DNA of 64,000 bases from Azospirillum lipoferum (GTDB lineage: Bacteria; Pseudomonadota; Alphaproteobacteria; Azospirillales; Azospirillaceae). Each line of letters begins with the position of its first letter. Within the stretch, counting starts at the first letter, position 1. The notes below the pieces were generated by a model. That model ran no database searches. It saw nothing but the letters and a program-made list of their open reading frames with translations, and was not told where the DNA came from. The DNA lies in NCBI RefSeq assembly GCF_024170005.1, contig NZ_JALJXJ010000003.1:434001-498000 (forward strand), read 5' to 3'. A program made the position numbers and the translations under genes. This document shows, piece after piece, positions 17,940 to 27,846 of this stretch.

Positions 17940-18557
17940 TCAGCGCTGCTCATCCGGACGGTGCTTCCCCCATTGGGAGTCGGTCAGCCGCGGGGCATCC
18001 CTATCGTCCGTCTTCTCTCCGGGAGTGACGTCGCGGTAATCGCCGTCGATCACGCCGGGGGCGGGATGGAACGGGTCGTCCGTACGGCGGGGGCCGTCGG
18101 CGCCGAAGTCAACATCGCCAACATTCTGGCCAAAATCCCGGCTGAAATCCTGGCCGAAGCCTGCTGCTCCGAACCCGCCTTTGCCGGTGGTGGTGAAGAC
18201 CGGCATCCCGGCGCCGAGGCGGCCGAGCAGCCAACGGCCGATGCCGCGGCGCAAGGGCCGGATCAGCAGCATGATCCCAAGGATGTCGGTCAGGAAGCCG
18301 GGGATGATCAGCAGGATGCCGGCGAGCACGGCACAGAAGCCGTCCAGCACCGTGCCGATCGGCGCCTCGCCGCGCGCCGCCGCCGCCTGCGCCCGGCTCA
18401 GCGAAGCCAGACCCTGGTGGCGGACCAGCAGCACGCCCACCACCGCCGACAGGGCCAGCAGCCCGATGGTCGGCCCGGCGCCGATCCAATCGCCGACCTG
18501 GATGAATCCGACGATCTCCAGGATCGGCAGAAGAAGGATCAACAACAGGGGATTCAT
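17940..18557 (-). CDS. fxsA: FxsA family membrane protein
   Basis: A 205-residue membrane protein. The N-terminal 120 residues hold hydrophobic segments at about 2-20, 26-45 and 70-98, including the family pattern LPILEIVGFIQVGDWIGAGPT. The hydrophilic C-terminal half (about 120-205) is Gly/Asp-rich and probably disordered. FxsA was first seen in E. coli as a protein easing F-plasmid exclusion of phage T7; its normal role is unclear. It diverges from the Tim44-like gene across a 233-bp gap. Confidence 0.88.
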   Translation of the reverse strand: MNPLLLILLLPILEIVGFIQVGDWIGAGPTIGLLALSAVVGVLLVRHQGLASLSRAQAAAARGEAPIGTVLDGFCAVLAGILLIIPGFLTDILGIMLLIRPLRRGIGRWLLGRLGAGMPVFTTTGKGGFGAAGFGQDFSRDFGQNVGDVDFGADGPRRTDDPFHPAPGVIDGDYRDVTPGEKTDDRDAPRLTDSQWGKHRPDEQR

Positions 18558-18721
18558 GGTGTCCTTGCTCTTCGGGCTCGCTGCCCCTATCTAGGTTTGG
18601 ATAGGTCGTCCGGTCGAAAGGCCGCCGACTTCATCCAATTGGCTGTCACTGCCGGGCAAGCAACACGTAATGCCGACCGGTGGCAAGGTCCAGAGGTGGG
18701 CCGGATCCACCGGCGATTTCG

Positions 18722-18749
18722 CCTCGGCACACAGTTCTCGGCACACAGT
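18722..18749 (+). repeat. Perfect 14-bp tandem repeat upstream of the Tim44-like gene
   Basis: Two adjacent identical copies of CTCGGCACACAGTT (18722-18735 and 18736-18749) lie 41 bp before the ATG in the fxsA/Tim44 divergent region. They may be a duplicated regulator site or a slippage product. Confidence 0.8.
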
Positions 18750-18790
18750 TTACGATACGTCGTTTTGGCTCGGTGTTTTGGAAGGAACGG

Positions 18791-19489
18791 ATGATGGGAG
18801 ACGGGTTCGTGTTCATCGAGATCGTGATCTTCGCGATGATCGCGGCCTTCCTCGTCTATCGGCTGCGCAGCGTTCTCGGCCGCCGGACGGGGGAGGAGCG
18901 GCAGCGCTCCAACCCCTTCACGTCCGCTCCCGGTGCTGCGAAACCCGACAATGTCGTGACCCTGCCGGAGCGCAACCGGCCGCGGCCCGATGTCGCACCG
19001 GGTGCCGACCTGCCGGCGTCGGACGAGCCGCTGTCGCTGGCCGCCTCCATCGACCAGATCCGGGCCGCCGACCCGAATTTCGACGAGAAGCATTTCCTGG
19101 AAGGCGCCAAGGCCGCCTTCAGCATGATCGTCGACGCCTTCGCCCGCGGCGACACGGCGACACTGCGCCCGCTGCTGGCCGACGACGTCTATGACAGCTT
19201 CGCCCGCGTCATTCGCGACCGTCAGGCCGCCGGCGAACAGCACGAGACCCGCATCGAACAGGTGCGCGAGGCCGAGGTAGTGGAAGCGAAGCTGGACGCT
19301 GGCCGCACCGCCCGTATCACCGTGCGTCTGGTCTCCGATCAGGTGAATGTGGTGCGCGACCGCAACGGCACCATCGTCGACGGCGATCCGAAGGCGCTGG
19401 TGGAGAACACCGACGTCTGGACCTTCGCCCGCAATCTCCGTTCCCGCGATCCGAACTGGGCGCTGGTCGAGGTGCGTCCCGTCCAGTGA
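18791..19489 (+). CDS. Tim44-like domain membrane-anchored protein
   Basis: A 232-residue protein with one N-terminal transmembrane helix (VFIEIVIFAMIAAFLVYRL, about 7-25), a Pro/Arg linker, and a C-terminal Tim44/TimA-like domain from about residue 75 (HFLEGAKAAFSMIVDAFARGD onward). In mitochondria Tim44 tethers the import motor; in Alphaproteobacteria such proteins are linked to inner-membrane protein biogenesis. ATG 18791 (or 18794) follows GGAAGGAA; starts further upstream would add a non-conserved tail. mltA begins 16 bp downstream, so they share an operon. Confidence 0.9.
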   Translation: MMGDGFVFIEIVIFAMIAAFLVYRLRSVLGRRTGEERQRSNPFTSAPGAAKPDNVVTLPERNRPRPDVAPGADLPASDEPLSLAASIDQIRAADPNFDEKHFLEGAKAAFSMIVDAFARGDTATLRPLLADDVYDSFARVIRDRQAAGEQHETRIEQVREAEVVEAKLDAGRTARITVRLVSDQVNVVRDRNGTIVDGDPKALVENTDVWTFARNLRSRDPNWALVEVRPVQ

Positions 19490-19505
19490 CGAACGACCAC
19501 CAGTA

Positions 19506-20708
19506 ATGGCTCTCAATCACCGTACCGGTTTTAGCGCCATCGCCCTCTTCGGGGCGGTGGCGTTGCTGTTTTCGGCCTGCACCCCCAAGGAGGAGGCCAA
19601 GCCGCCGCCCGACGCCCTGACCCTGGCGTCGCTGTCCTTCGCCGACTTGGCCGGTTGGCGCAGCGATCCGGTGGCGCAGGCGGTACCGGCGCTCGCCCGC
19701 TCCTGTGCCCGCTTCAAGGGCCAACCCGCGGACCGGCCGGTCGGGCCGAACGGGGTGGCCGGGACCATCGGCGACTGGCAGGGTCCTTGCGCCCGGCTGG
19801 TGGATCTGCCTTCCGGCGACGATGCCGCCGCCCGCGCTTTCTTCGAGGCCAACTTCACCCCTTATGCCGCCGGCAACAACGGCACGCGCGAGGGTCTGTT
19901 CACCGGCTATTACGAAGCCGAGCTGGAGGGCAGCCTGCGGCCGGATCCGGCCTATCCGGTGCCGCTCTACCGCCGGCCGCCCGATCTGGTGATGGTCGAT
20001 CTCGGCGACTTCTCCGACCGCTGGAAGGGGGAGCGCACGGCCGGCCGTGTGGTCGACGGCAAACTGAAGCCTTACGAGGATCGCGCCGCCATCGTCACCG
20101 GCTCGCTGAAGGGCAAGGGTCTGGAACTGGTGTGGGTGAAGGATCCCATCGGTGCCTTCTTCCTGCAAATCCAGGGGTCAGGCCGGATCCGCCTCGCCGA
20201 CGGCAGCGAGACGCGCATCGGCTACGCCGCCCAGAACGGCCACAGATACGTCGCCATCGGCAAGGAGTTGATCGACCGCGGAGCCTTGAAGCGGGAGGAG
20301 GTCTCGCTCCAGACCATCCGCGACTGGCTGCTGGCGCATCCCGATCAGGCGGCGGCGGTGATGAACGTCAACCCGTCCTATGTCTTCTTCCAGCCGCTGA
20401 CCGGCGACGGTCCGAATGGCGCCCAGGGCGTGGCGCTGACGCCCGGCCGCAGTTTGGCGGTGGATTCCAAGTTCATGCCCTATGGCGTGCCGGTGTGGCT
20501 GGATGCCGAGGATCCGGTCGAGCCCGGTCAGCGCCTGCAACGGCTGCTGGTCGCCCAGGACACCGGCGGAGCGATCCGCGGCCCGGTACGCGGCGACGTC
20601 TTCTGGGGCCATGGGGCCGAGGCGGAGCGCAGGGCCGGGGTGATGAAGAGCCGGGGCACCTATGTGCTGCTGCTGCCGAAGAGCGTGAAGGTGGCGGCAG
20701 GCAGCTAG
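19506..20708 (+). CDS. mltA: Membrane-bound lytic murein transglycosylase A
   Basis: A 400-residue outer-membrane lipoprotein that cleaves peptidoglycan glycan strands to 1,6-anhydro products. It has a lipoprotein signal with lipobox LFSAC (Cys25), the MltA barrel with GLFTGYYEAELEGS (around 135-148), and the C-terminal 3D domain with its aspartates in LAVDSKFMPYGVPVW and VAQDTGGAIRGPVRGDVFWGHG. ATG 19506 begins right at the signal peptide. It is co-transcribed with the Tim44-like gene. A parS-like site follows immediately. Confidence 0.95.
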   Translation: MALNHRTGFSAIALFGAVALLFSACTPKEEAKPPPDALTLASLSFADLAGWRSDPVAQAVPALARSCARFKGQPADRPVGPNGVAGTIGDWQGPCARLVDLPSGDDAAARAFFEANFTPYAAGNNGTREGLFTGYYEAELEGSLRPDPAYPVPLYRRPPDLVMVDLGDFSDRWKGERTAGRVVDGKLKPYEDRAAIVTGSLKGKGLELVWVKDPIGAFFLQIQGSGRIRLADGSETRIGYAAQNGHRYVAIGKELIDRGALKREEVSLQTIRDWLLAHPDQAAAVMNVNPSYVFFQPLTGDGPNGAQGVALTPGRSLAVDSKFMPYGVPVWLDAEDPVEPGQRLQRLLVAQDTGGAIRGPVRGDVFWGHGAEAERRAGVMKSRGTYVLLLPKSVKVAAGS

Positions 20709-20713
20709 CGGAA

Positions 20714-20729
20714 TGTTTCACGTGAAGCG
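20714..20729. promoter_or_regulatory. parS-like site 4 (one core mismatch, mltA-hslU intergenic)
   Basis: TGTTTCACGTGAAGCG matches the parS consensus at 14 of 16 positions; within the 14-bp core only the penultimate base differs (A to G). The same variant core occurs in ybeY. It lies six bases after the mltA stop. Confidence 0.6.
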
Positions 20730-20756
20730 GGGGGCACCCAAGGCGAGCGCCCCCGC
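20727..20756. terminator. GC hairpin between convergent mltA and hslU
   Basis: GCGGGGG (20727-20733) pairs with CCCCCGC (20750-20756). It lies between the two stop codons and has no T-tract, so it is a weak candidate. Confidence 0.35.
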
Positions 20757-20761
20757 ACCCG

Positions 20762-22108
20762 TCACAGGATGAACTTCGACAGATCGGCGTTCTTCGCCAG
20801 CCCGCCGACCCGCTCACGCACCAGGGCGGCGTCGATGGTGACGGTCTCCCCGGCGCGGTCGCTGGCGGCGAAGCTGATCTCCTCCAGCAGGCGTTCCAGC
20901 ACCGTGTGCAGGCGGCGCGCGCCGATGTTCTCGACGGAGCTGTTGATCTCCGCCGCCAGCCGCGCCAGTTCGTCGATGCTGTCGTCGGTGAAGACCAGAT
21001 CGATCTCCTCGGTCTTCATCAGCGCCTTGTACTGGCGGATCAGGCTGGCTTCCGGTTCGGTCAGGATGCGCTTGAAATCGTCCTGGCTTAGCGCCTTCAG
21101 CTCGACGCGGATCGGCAGGCGGCCTTGCAGCTCAGGCAGCAGGTCCGACGGCTTGGCGACGTGGAAGGCGCCCGAGGCGATGAATAGGATATGGTCGGTC
21201 TTCACCGGGCCGTGCTTGGTCGACACCGTCGTGCCTTCAATCAGCGGCAGCAGGTCGCGCTGGACGCCCTCGCGGCTGACATCGGCACCACGCGCATCGG
21301 AGCGGGCGGAGATCTTGTCGATCTCGTCGAGGAAGACGATGCCGTTCTGCTCCACGGCGCGGATCGCCTCCGCCACCACCTTCTCCTGGTCCAGCAGCTT
21401 GTCGGACTCCTCGGCCATCAGCACACCATGGCTCTCGGACACCGTCATCCGGCGGGTCTTGGTGCGGCCTCCCATCATCTTGCCGAACATGTCGTTGAGG
21501 TTCAGCATGCCCATCTGGGCACCCGGCATGCCGGGAATGTCGAAGGTCGGCATGCCGGCCGGCGCACCGGTGTCGGCGACCTGGATTTCGATCTCCTTGT
21601 CGTTCAGCGTGCCTTCGCGCAGCATCTTGCGGAACTTGGCGCGCGTCTCGGCACTGGCGCTGTCGCCGCACAATGCGTCGAGCACCCGTTCCTCCGCCCG
21701 CAGCTCCGCCTTGGCGGCGACCTCCTTGCGCAGGCGCTCGCGGGTCAGGCCGATGGCGGCCTCGACCAGATCGCGGACGATCTGCTCGACATCACGGCCG
21801 ACATAGCCGACCTCGGTGAACTTGGTGGCTTCCACCTTCAGGAAGGGCGCCTGGGCCAGCCGGGCAAGGCGGCGGGCGATCTCGGTCTTGCCGACGCCGG
21901 TCGGGCCGATCATCAGGATGTTCTTCGGCAACACCTCTTCCCGCAGCCCTTCGGGCAGCTGCTGCCGGCGCCAGCGGTTGCGCAGGGCGATGGCGACGGC
22001 GCGCTTGGCCTCGTTCTGGCCGACGATGTAGCGGTCGAGTTCGGAGACGATCTCGCGCGGGCTGAAGGCGGCGGTGTCGGCGGAGACGGAAGCGGATTGA
22101 GTCGTCAT
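20762..22108 (-). CDS. hslU: ATP-dependent protease ATPase subunit HslU
   Basis: A 448-residue AAA+ unfoldase that feeds substrates to HslV. Visible: [17 protein letters not shown] (15-31), Walker A GPTGVGKT (68-75), Walker B FLDEIDK, the pore segment [13 protein letters not shown] and the C-terminal tail DLSKFIL that inserts into HslV. ATG 22108 gives a start like homologues; GTG 22117 overlaps the hslV stop by four bases and would add three residues. It is directly downstream of hslV. Confidence 0.97.
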   Translation of the reverse strand: MTTQSASVSADTAAFSPREIVSELDRYIVGQNEAKRAVAIALRNRWRRQQLPEGLREEVLPKNILMIGPTGVGKTEIARRLARLAQAPFLKVEATKFTEVGYVGRDVEQIVRDLVEAAIGLTRERLRKEVAAKAELRAEERVLDALCGDSASAETRAKFRKMLREGTLNDKEIEIQVADTGAPAGMPTFDIPGMPGAQMGMLNLNDMFGKMMGGRTKTRRMTVSESHGVLMAEESDKLLDQEKVVAEAIRAVEQNGIVFLDEIDKISARSDARGADVSREGVQRDLLPLIEGTTVSTKHGPVKTDHILFIASGAFHVAKPSDLLPELQGRLPIRVELKALSQDDFKRILTEPEASLIRQYKALMKTEEIDLVFTDDSIDELARLAAEINSSVENIGARRLHTVLERLLEEISFAASDRAGETVTIDAALVRERVGGLAKNADLSKFIL

Positions 22109-22113
22109 GGCGG

Positions 22114-22677
22114 TCACAGCTTTTCCAGGGTGACGTTTTCGTTGGTGTAGACGCAGATGCCGGCGGCGATCTTCATCGCCTTGCGTGCCACGGCTTCCGC
22201 ATCCATCCCGTCGATGTCGATCAGCGCCCGCGCCGCCGACAGGGCGTAGGATCCGCCGGAGCCGATGCCGATCAGCCCATCCTCCGGTTCCAGCACGTCG
22301 CCGTTGCCGGTCAGCACCAGGCTGACGGTCTTGTCGGCCACCGCCATCATCGCCTCAAGCCGGCGCAGGTAGCGGTCGGTGCGCCAGTCCTTGGCCATCT
22401 CGACGCAGGCGCGGGTCAGCTGGCCGGGATACTGCTCCAGCTTGCCTTCCAGACGCTCGAACAGGGTCATCGCGTCGGCGGTGGCCCCGGCGAAGCCCGC
22501 CATCACCGTGCCGCCGGCCAGCCAGCGGACCTTGCGTGCATTGGCCTTCATCACCGTCGGGCCGACCGAGACCTGCCCGTCGCCGGCGATCACCACCTGC
22601 CCGTTCTTGCGCACCGACAGGATCGTGGTGCCGTGCCACTGGATGGGATCATGAGGATTGGACGCTGGGTAGGTCAT
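22114..22677 (-). CDS. hslV: ATP-dependent protease peptidase subunit HslV
   Basis: A 187-residue N-terminal-threonine peptidase of the HslUV protease. The mature enzyme should start at Thr17 ([21 protein letters not shown]), which implies removal of a 16-residue leader; in E. coli only Met is removed. ATG 22677 is chosen as the first Met with a family-like leader ([16 protein letters not shown]); starts further upstream add unrelated sequence. The gene is followed by hslU within a few bases. Confidence 0.96.
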   Translation of the reverse strand: MTYPASNPHDPIQWHGTTILSVRKNGQVVIAGDGQVSVGPTVMKANARKVRWLAGGTVMAGFAGATADAMTLFERLEGKLEQYPGQLTRACVEMAKDWRTDRYLRRLEAMMAVADKTVSLVLTGNGDVLEPEDGLIGIGSGGSYALSAARALIDIDGMDAEAVARKAMKIAAGICVYTNENVTLEKL

Positions 22678-22766
22678 GCGGAAACCACGCTGGAGAATGG
22701 GAAATGTCCTGCTGACCCGATGCAGGAGCACAAGACCCCGTGATTCGTGGTTCCAGGACATCCGGT

Positions 22767-24278
22767 CTATGTGGGAGGGGCGATGTCGCCGTCAAGCATG
22801 TCGCCGTCAGGCGCCTCATCCTCCCAGGCTGGATCGGCCGGGACGTTGCGGCGCGTTTTGCCCGGTTTGGACGGTGTGGCGGGCGGCGCGGCACCCAACG
22901 CGGGACCGCCCGGATCCGCCCCCAGCCGGTCGAGCAGCGGACCGAGTGTCAAGAACTCCACCAGCCCGGGCGGCGTGGCGGCCGAGCGGCCGGCGGACGG
23001 TGCGACGCCGATCAGTGCGCCACTGCCGTCCAGCAGCGGGTCGCCTGCTTCGGTCATCGCGGTGAACAGGGCGGCGGAGCCCAGATCCGCCTGGATCAGA
23101 GCGGCGCCGGGCCCTTCGTCGGCCGGCAGGCCGCCGACGATGCCGGTAATCTCCTTGCCGCGTCCGTCCGGGATTGCCCGCACCGGCTCGCTGACGCGCA
23201 GAGACGCGGTGCGGATGGGCAGGGCGGGCAGCCGCGCCGGCACCCGAACCAGGGCGAATCCGCTGGCCGCGTCGCGCCCGACCACCCAGCCGGTCAGCTC
23301 CACCCCGCGGGCCGGCCGAACGGTGACGGTAGGGTCGGATCCGGGCAGCGGAACCAGCAGTACCGCCTGCACCTCGCCCGACACATCGGTCTCGCCGATC
23401 ACCAAGCCGTGTGAGCCACCGACCGGTATCCGTGCCGATGCGAGCCGGCCGGATCCGGCACCGCTCCGCAACAGCAAGCGGCTGCCCGCAGCGGGTGCTG
23501 TGGCCGTCAGGGCAGGGGATGTGGCGGCCGGCGTCAGCGGCGTAGGGCCGGATCCGGCCGGTGCTGGCACAGGAACCACCGGCGGCACAGCGGCAGACGG
23601 AGCGGACAGGGTACCGCCCGACACCAAGTTGCGGAAACCCGTATCGGCGGCGAGTGCCTCGACTGCCGCGGCGAAAGCTTCCTCCACCAGCATGGTGTCG
23701 CCCTGCGGCACGCCGCTCTCCCGCGCGGTGGCGCCGGTGGTGACCACACGGTGGACCAGCCCGCCGCCGCGCGCGTCGTAGACCGTCCACTCCACCCTGA
23801 CGCTGCCGGTGCCGGAGCTTCCCTTGCTGCTGCCGGTCAACCAGTTGGTGCGGTGACACAGCTCCAGCTGAACGTCGCGCAGATCGCCCTGTACGGTGAA
23901 GCGGGCGCGGCTGCGGTTGCCGTCGGGATTGTCGGGACCGCCGGGCCGGCCGACCACGTCGAAACCTGCGGCGGTCATCACCTCGGCGAAGCGCTCGTCG
24001 AAGGTGGAACCGCGCCGCATGTTGACGCCGCTGGTCCAATAGACGTCGTCATAGGGCGGAGCACAGTCGATGCCCCAGACGTAACGCCCGATCTGCATCC
24101 CGCGCCGCATCGACCCGATGGTCAGTTCGCCGAAGCGGAAGGGCGCCGTGGTCCCGGCAGCCACCGGCGGCGGCGTCTTGCCGACCGGCGGTGTCGGCGA
24201 CATGCCGCCGCAACCGGCCGGCAGCAGGCCGAAAAGGAGAATCAGAACTGCGGCGAAGGGGTGCGGGTGGGTCATCAT
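22767..24278 (-). CDS. Lipoprotein with a degenerate trypsin/HtrA-like C-terminal domain (uncharacterised)
   Basis: A 503-residue lipoprotein: signal peptide with LLPAGC lipobox (Cys23), an N-terminal domain at about 45-225, a Pro/Ala-rich linker around 235-275, and a C-terminal domain at about 280-470. That last part resembles the HtrA fold: [35 protein letters not shown] and [16 protein letters not shown] align by eye with the GSG, VVGxDxxxDLAxLKV and GNSGGPLxxxxGxxIGI segments. The catalytic His, Asp and Ser positions appear lost. The extreme C-terminus is Pro/Asp-rich. I do not recognise a named family. It follows its own promoter, divergent from hisB. Confidence 0.75.
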   Translation of the reverse strand: MMTHPHPFAAVLILLFGLLPAGCGGMSPTPPVGKTPPPVAAGTTAPFRFGELTIGSMRRGMQIGRYVWGIDCAPPYDDVYWTSGVNMRRGSTFDERFAEVMTAAGFDVVGRPGGPDNPDGNRSRARFTVQGDLRDVQLELCHRTNWLTGSSKGSSGTGSVRVEWTVYDARGGGLVHRVVTTGATARESGVPQGDTMLVEEAFAAAVEALAADTGFRNLVSGGTLSAPSAAVPPVVPVPAPAGSGPTPLTPAATSPALTATAPAAGSRLLLRSGAGSGRLASARIPVGGSHGLVIGETDVSGEVQAVLLVPLPGSDPTVTVRPARGVELTGWVVGRDAASGFALVRVPARLPALPIRTASLRVSEPVRAIPDGRGKEITGIVGGLPADEGPGAALIQADLGSAALFTAMTEAGDPLLDGSGALIGVAPSAGRSAATPPGLVEFLTLGPLLDRLGADPGGPALGAAPPATPSKPGKTRRNVPADPAWEDEAPDGDMLDGDIAPPT

Positions 24279-24308
24279 AAGCGGATATGCACGCAGGAAG
24301 TGTAACGA

Positions 24309-24337
24309 ACTCTACCCTGCACACCTTTGTAGGACAA
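24309..24337 (-). promoter_or_regulatory. Candidate promoter for the 503-residue lipoprotein gene
   Basis: Minus-strand TTGTCC (24332-24337), a 17-bp spacer and TAGAGT (24309-24314), about 31 bp before the ATG pair. Confidence 0.5.
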
Positions 24338-24413
24338 TCGTCGGAATGGACAGGACGCGCATCAATCGTGCCGGATGCTGGCGTGTGGGGATGCTTCCTG
24401 CTACAAAACCGCC

Positions 24414-25037
24414 ATGGACCAGACCCCCACGAATGGCGGCCGCCGCGCCTCGATCGAGCGGAACACCACGGAGACCCGGATCCGGGTCGCGCTGAACCTT
24501 GACGGCACCGGCGTCTACGACGTCAAGACGGGGGTCGGCTTCCTCGACCATATGCTGGAACAGCTGTCGCGCCACAGCCTGATGGACCTGACGGTCCTGG
24601 CCGACGGCGACCTGCACATCGACTATCACCACACGACCGAGGACACCGGCATCGCCATCGGCATGGCGGTGGCGAAGGCTCTGGGCGACCGCAAGGGCAT
24701 CCAGCGCTACGGCCATTCCTATGTCCCGATGGACGAGACGCTGACGCGGGTGGCGCTGGACTTCTCCAACCGGCCCTACCTGATCTGGAAGGTGACCTTC
24801 ACCCGCGACAAGATCGGCGATTTCGACACCGAGCTGTTCCGCGAATGGTTCCAGGCCTTCGCCATGGCCGCCGGCGTGACGCTGCATGTCGAGAACCTGT
24901 ATGGCGAGAACAACCACCATATCGTGGAAAGCTGCTACAAGGCGCTTGCCCGCGCGCTGCGCGCCGGGGTGGAGATCGACCCGCGCAAGCGCGATGCGGT
25001 TCCCTCCACCAAGGGCACGCTCGGCGGATCGCTCTGA
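24414..25037 (+). CDS. hisB: Imidazoleglycerol-phosphate dehydratase
   Basis: A 207-residue monofunctional HisB, without the N-terminal phosphatase of enterobacteria; it dehydrates imidazoleglycerol phosphate to imidazoleacetol phosphate. Metal-binding repeats are visible: [26 protein letters not shown] and [22 protein letters not shown] 24414 has no obvious ribosome site; TACAAA at 24402-24407 could be a -10 element giving a near-leaderless message. It is the first gene of the histidine operon, matching the Azospirillum order hisB-hisH-ORF-hisA-hisF-hisE. Confidence 0.95.
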   Translation: MDQTPTNGGRRASIERNTTETRIRVALNLDGTGVYDVKTGVGFLDHMLEQLSRHSLMDLTVLADGDLHIDYHHTTEDTGIAIGMAVAKALGDRKGIQRYGHSYVPMDETLTRVALDFSNRPYLIWKVTFTRDKIGDFDTELFREWFQAFAMAAGVTLHVENLYGENNHHIVESCYKALARALRAGVEIDPRKRDAVPSTKGTLGGSL

Positions 25038-25091
25038 CGGCGGGGACCTGAAGTCCCGCTCCGCCGTCCTTTCGGAAGGTTTGTCACGTCC

Positions 25092-25736
25092 ATGGAAACG
25101 GTCGCGCTGATCGATTACGGCTCCGGCAACCTGCGCTCCGCCGCCAAGGCGATCGAGCGCGCGGCCGGTGAAGCCGAGGCTTCGTATAATGTCCTTGTCA
25201 CCTCCGATGCCGATGCGGTCCGTCAGGCCGACCGCGTGGTGCTGCCCGGCGTCGGCGCCTTCGCCGACTGCAAGCGCGGCCTGTCGGAAGTCCCCGGCAT
25301 GCTCGACGCGCTGGAGGAGGTGGTGCACCGCCGCGGCCGTCCCTTCCTCGGCATCTGCGTCGGCATGCAGCTGATGGCCGAACGCGGGCGCGAGTATGGC
25401 GTGACCGAGGGGCTGGGCTGGATCCCGGGCGAGGTGGTGAAGCTGGAGCCGTCCGACCCGACCCTGAAAATCCCGCACATGGGCTGGAACGAACTGAATG
25501 TCCGCCACCCGCACCCGGTTCTGGCCGGCCTGCCGGAGGGGGCACACGCCTATTTCGTCCATTCCTACCAGTTCAGGCTGGCCGATCCCGACACGCTGAT
25601 CGCGTCGGCGGAATATGGGGGCCCTTTCGCCGCGGTGGTCGGGCGCGACAATCTGGTCGGCACCCAGTTCCACCCGGAAAAGAGCCAGGCCACCGGTCTG
25701 GCCCTGATCGCCAATTTCCTGCGCTGGAAGGTCTGA
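25092..25736 (+). CDS. hisH: Imidazole glycerol phosphate synthase, glutamine amidotransferase subunit HisH
   Basis: A 214-residue class I glutamine amidotransferase that passes ammonia to HisF. The nucleophile is Cys89 in [11 protein letters not shown], and the catalytic His/Glu pair is in [10 protein letters not shown] near the C-terminus. The N-terminus [11 protein letters not shown] is family-typical. It is 54 bp after hisB and 4 bp before the GNAT gene. Confidence 0.96.
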   Translation: METVALIDYGSGNLRSAAKAIERAAGEAEASYNVLVTSDADAVRQADRVVLPGVGAFADCKRGLSEVPGMLDALEEVVHRRGRPFLGICVGMQLMAERGREYGVTEGLGWIPGEVVKLEPSDPTLKIPHMGWNELNVRHPHPVLAGLPEGAHAYFVHSYQFRLADPDTLIASAEYGGPFAAVVGRDNLVGTQFHPEKSQATGLALIANFLRWKV

Positions 25737-25740
25737 CGCG

Positions 25741-26283
25741 ATGGCCGAGATCGCCATCGACAAGGTCGAGGCGCTGAAGACCGCCGAGCTGCACGACCTG
25801 TGCGACGCGGCCGATGACGCTATCCGCGCCGGCGGCGGCTTCGGCTGGGTCGAGCCGCCGCCGCGCGACGTGATGGAGCGCTATTGGAAGGGCGTTCTGG
25901 TGGTGCCGGAACGGGTGCTGTTCGTCGCCCGCCTCGACGGCGTGGTGGCCGGATCCGCCCAGCTGGTCAAGCCGCCGCGCAACAACGAGGCACAGGCCCA
26001 CGCCGCCCAGCTGACCACCAGCTTCGTCGCCCCCTGGGCACGCGGCCACGGCCTTGCCCGCCGCCTGACCATGGCGGTGCTGGACGAGGCGCGCGCCGTC
26101 GGCTTCAAGGTGCTGAACCTCGACGTCCGGGCGACGCAGGAAGCGGCCATTGCGCTCTACGAATCGCTCGGCTTCAAGCGCTGGGGCACCCATCCCTTCT
26201 ATGCGCTGGTGCAGGGAAAGCCGCTTGCCGGACATTTCTACTGCAAGGACCTCGAGCCTGCCCAACAGCCGCCAGCCCAATAA
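25741..26283 (+). CDS. GNAT family N-acetyltransferase inside the histidine operon
   Basis: A 180-residue GNAT protein. The acetyl-CoA region is visible as [19 protein letters not shown] (about 90-108), close to the R/Q-x-x-G-x-G/A motif, followed by [24 protein letters not shown] (about 121-144), the typical C-terminal GNAT signature. The substrate is unknown. It sits four bases after hisH and 31 bp before hisA, so it must be co-expressed with histidine synthesis. An extra ORF at this position has been reported in the A. brasilense his operon. Confidence 0.88.
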   Translation: MAEIAIDKVEALKTAELHDLCDAADDAIRAGGGFGWVEPPPRDVMERYWKGVLVVPERVLFVARLDGVVAGSAQLVKPPRNNEAQAHAAQLTTSFVAPWARGHGLARRLTMAVLDEARAVGFKVLNLDVRATQEAAIALYESLGFKRWGTHPFYALVQGKPLAGHFYCKDLEPAQQPPAQ

Positions 26284-26314
26284 CCGCCAGCAACGCCATA
26301 GGAAGACGCCCGCG

Positions 26315-27061
26315 ATGATCATCTATCCCGCCATCGACCTCAAGGACGGTGCCTGCGTCCGCCTGCTGCGCGGCGAGATGAGCCAGGCCACGGTCTTCAA
26401 CACCGATCCCGGCGAACAGGCCCGCCTGTTCCAGAGCCAGGGCTTCGAATGGCTGCATCTGGTCGACCTCAACGGCGCCTTCGAAGGCAAGCCGGTGAAC
26501 GGAGCGGCGGTCGAGAGCATCCTGAAGTCGGTGACCATCCCGGTGCAGCTCGGCGGCGGCATCCGCGACCTGAACACCATCGGCATGTGGCTGGAAAAGG
26601 GCATCAGCCGCGTCATCCTGGGCACGGTGGCGCTGCGCGATCCGGAGCTGGTCAAGGCGGCCTGCCGCGAGTTCCCCGGCAAGATCGCCGTCGGCATCGA
26701 CGCGCGCGAAGGCTATGTCGCGGTGGCGGGCTGGGCCGAGACCTCCGACATCAAGGCGCTGGATCTGGCGCTGAAGTTCGAGGATTGCGGCGTCGCCGCC
26801 ATCATCTACACCGACATCAACCGCGACGGCGCCATGGGCGGCGTCAACGTCGAGTCCACCTCCGATCTCGCCTTCCACCTGACCACGCCGGTCATCGCCT
26901 CGGGCGGCGTCTCCTCCATCGAGGACCTGAAGGCGCTGAAGGTCGAGGAGGACACAGGGATCGAGGGCGTGATTTGCGGCCGGGCGCTGTATGACGGCCG
27001 GATCGATCCCAAGGAAGCGCTCGCCCTGCTGTCCGCCCCCGCCGTCGAGGACGCCGACTGA
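26315..27061 (+). CDS. hisA: ProFAR isomerase HisA
   Basis: A 248-residue (beta/alpha)8-barrel catalysing the Amadori isomerisation of ProFAR to PRFAR. Catalytic aspartates are Asp8 (PAIDLKDG) and the one in [13 protein letters not shown]; phosphate-binding glycines are in LGGGIRD and ASGGVSS. ATG 26315 starts directly at the first barrel strand. The stop overlaps the hisF start by one base (TGATG), giving coupled translation. Confidence 0.97.
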   Translation: MIIYPAIDLKDGACVRLLRGEMSQATVFNTDPGEQARLFQSQGFEWLHLVDLNGAFEGKPVNGAAVESILKSVTIPVQLGGGIRDLNTIGMWLEKGISRVILGTVALRDPELVKAACREFPGKIAVGIDAREGYVAVAGWAETSDIKALDLALKFEDCGVAAIIYTDINRDGAMGGVNVESTSDLAFHLTTPVIASGGVSSIEDLKALKVEEDTGIEGVICGRALYDGRIDPKEALALLSAPAVEDAD

Positions 27062-27846
27062 TGCTGAAGATGCGTGTCATCCCCTGCCTGGACGTCAAGG
27101 ACGGCCGGGTGGTGAAGGGGGTCAATTTCGTCGATCTGGTCGATGCCGGCGATCCGGTGGAGCAGGCCCGCGTCTATGACCGCGAGGGGGCGGACGAGCT
27201 GACCTTCCTCGACATCACCGCCAGCCACGAGAACCGCGACACCATCTTCGACGTGGTGCGGCGGACGGCGGAGCAGGTCTTCATGCCGCTGACCGTCGGC
27301 GGCGGCGTGCGCACGGTGGACGACATCCGCAAGCTGCTGCTGGCCGGTGCCGACAAGGTGTCGATCAACACCGCGGCGATCCACCGTCCGGAGTTCGTGC
27401 GCGAGGGCGCCGAGAAGTTCGGCGCCCAGTGCATCGTCGTTGCCATCGATGCCAAGAAGGTCGCTCCAGGCAAGTGGGAGGTCTTCACCCACGGCGGCCG
27501 CAACGCCACCGGCATCGACGCGGTGGAGTGGGCCAAGCGGATGGAATCGCTGGGAGCGGGCGAAATCCTGCTGACCTCGATGGACCGTGACGGCACCAAG
27601 AGCGGCTTCGACCTGGAGCTGACGCGCAAGGTGGCGGACTCGATCCGCGTCCCGGTGATCGCGTCCGGCGGTGTCGGCACGCTCGACCATCTGGTGGAGG
27701 GCATCCGCGAAGGGCACGCGACTGCGGTGCTCGCCGCCTCGATCTTCCATTTCGGCACCTACACCATCGGGCATGCCAAGGCCGCGCTGAGCGCCGCCGG
27801 CATCCCGGTGCGCCCGGCCAAGGCGCTGGAGACGGCGAATGGGTGA
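27061..27846 (+). CDS. hisF: Imidazole glycerol phosphate synthase, cyclase subunit HisF
   Basis: A 261-residue barrel homologous to HisA; uses ammonia from HisH to make imidazoleglycerol phosphate and AICAR. Catalytic Asp11 lies in [16 protein letters not shown] and the second Asp in VVAIDAKK (about residue 129). Phosphate-binding segments TVGGGVRT and ASGGVGT are present. It overlaps hisA by one base and hisE by eight. Confidence 0.97.
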   Translation: MLKMRVIPCLDVKDGRVVKGVNFVDLVDAGDPVEQARVYDREGADELTFLDITASHENRDTIFDVVRRTAEQVFMPLTVGGGVRTVDDIRKLLLAGADKVSINTAAIHRPEFVREGAEKFGAQCIVVAIDAKKVAPGKWEVFTHGGRNATGIDAVEWAKRMESLGAGEILLTSMDRDGTKSGFDLELTRKVADSIRVPVIASGGVGTLDHLVEGIREGHATAVLAASIFHFGTYTIGHAKAALSAAGIPVRPAKALETANG

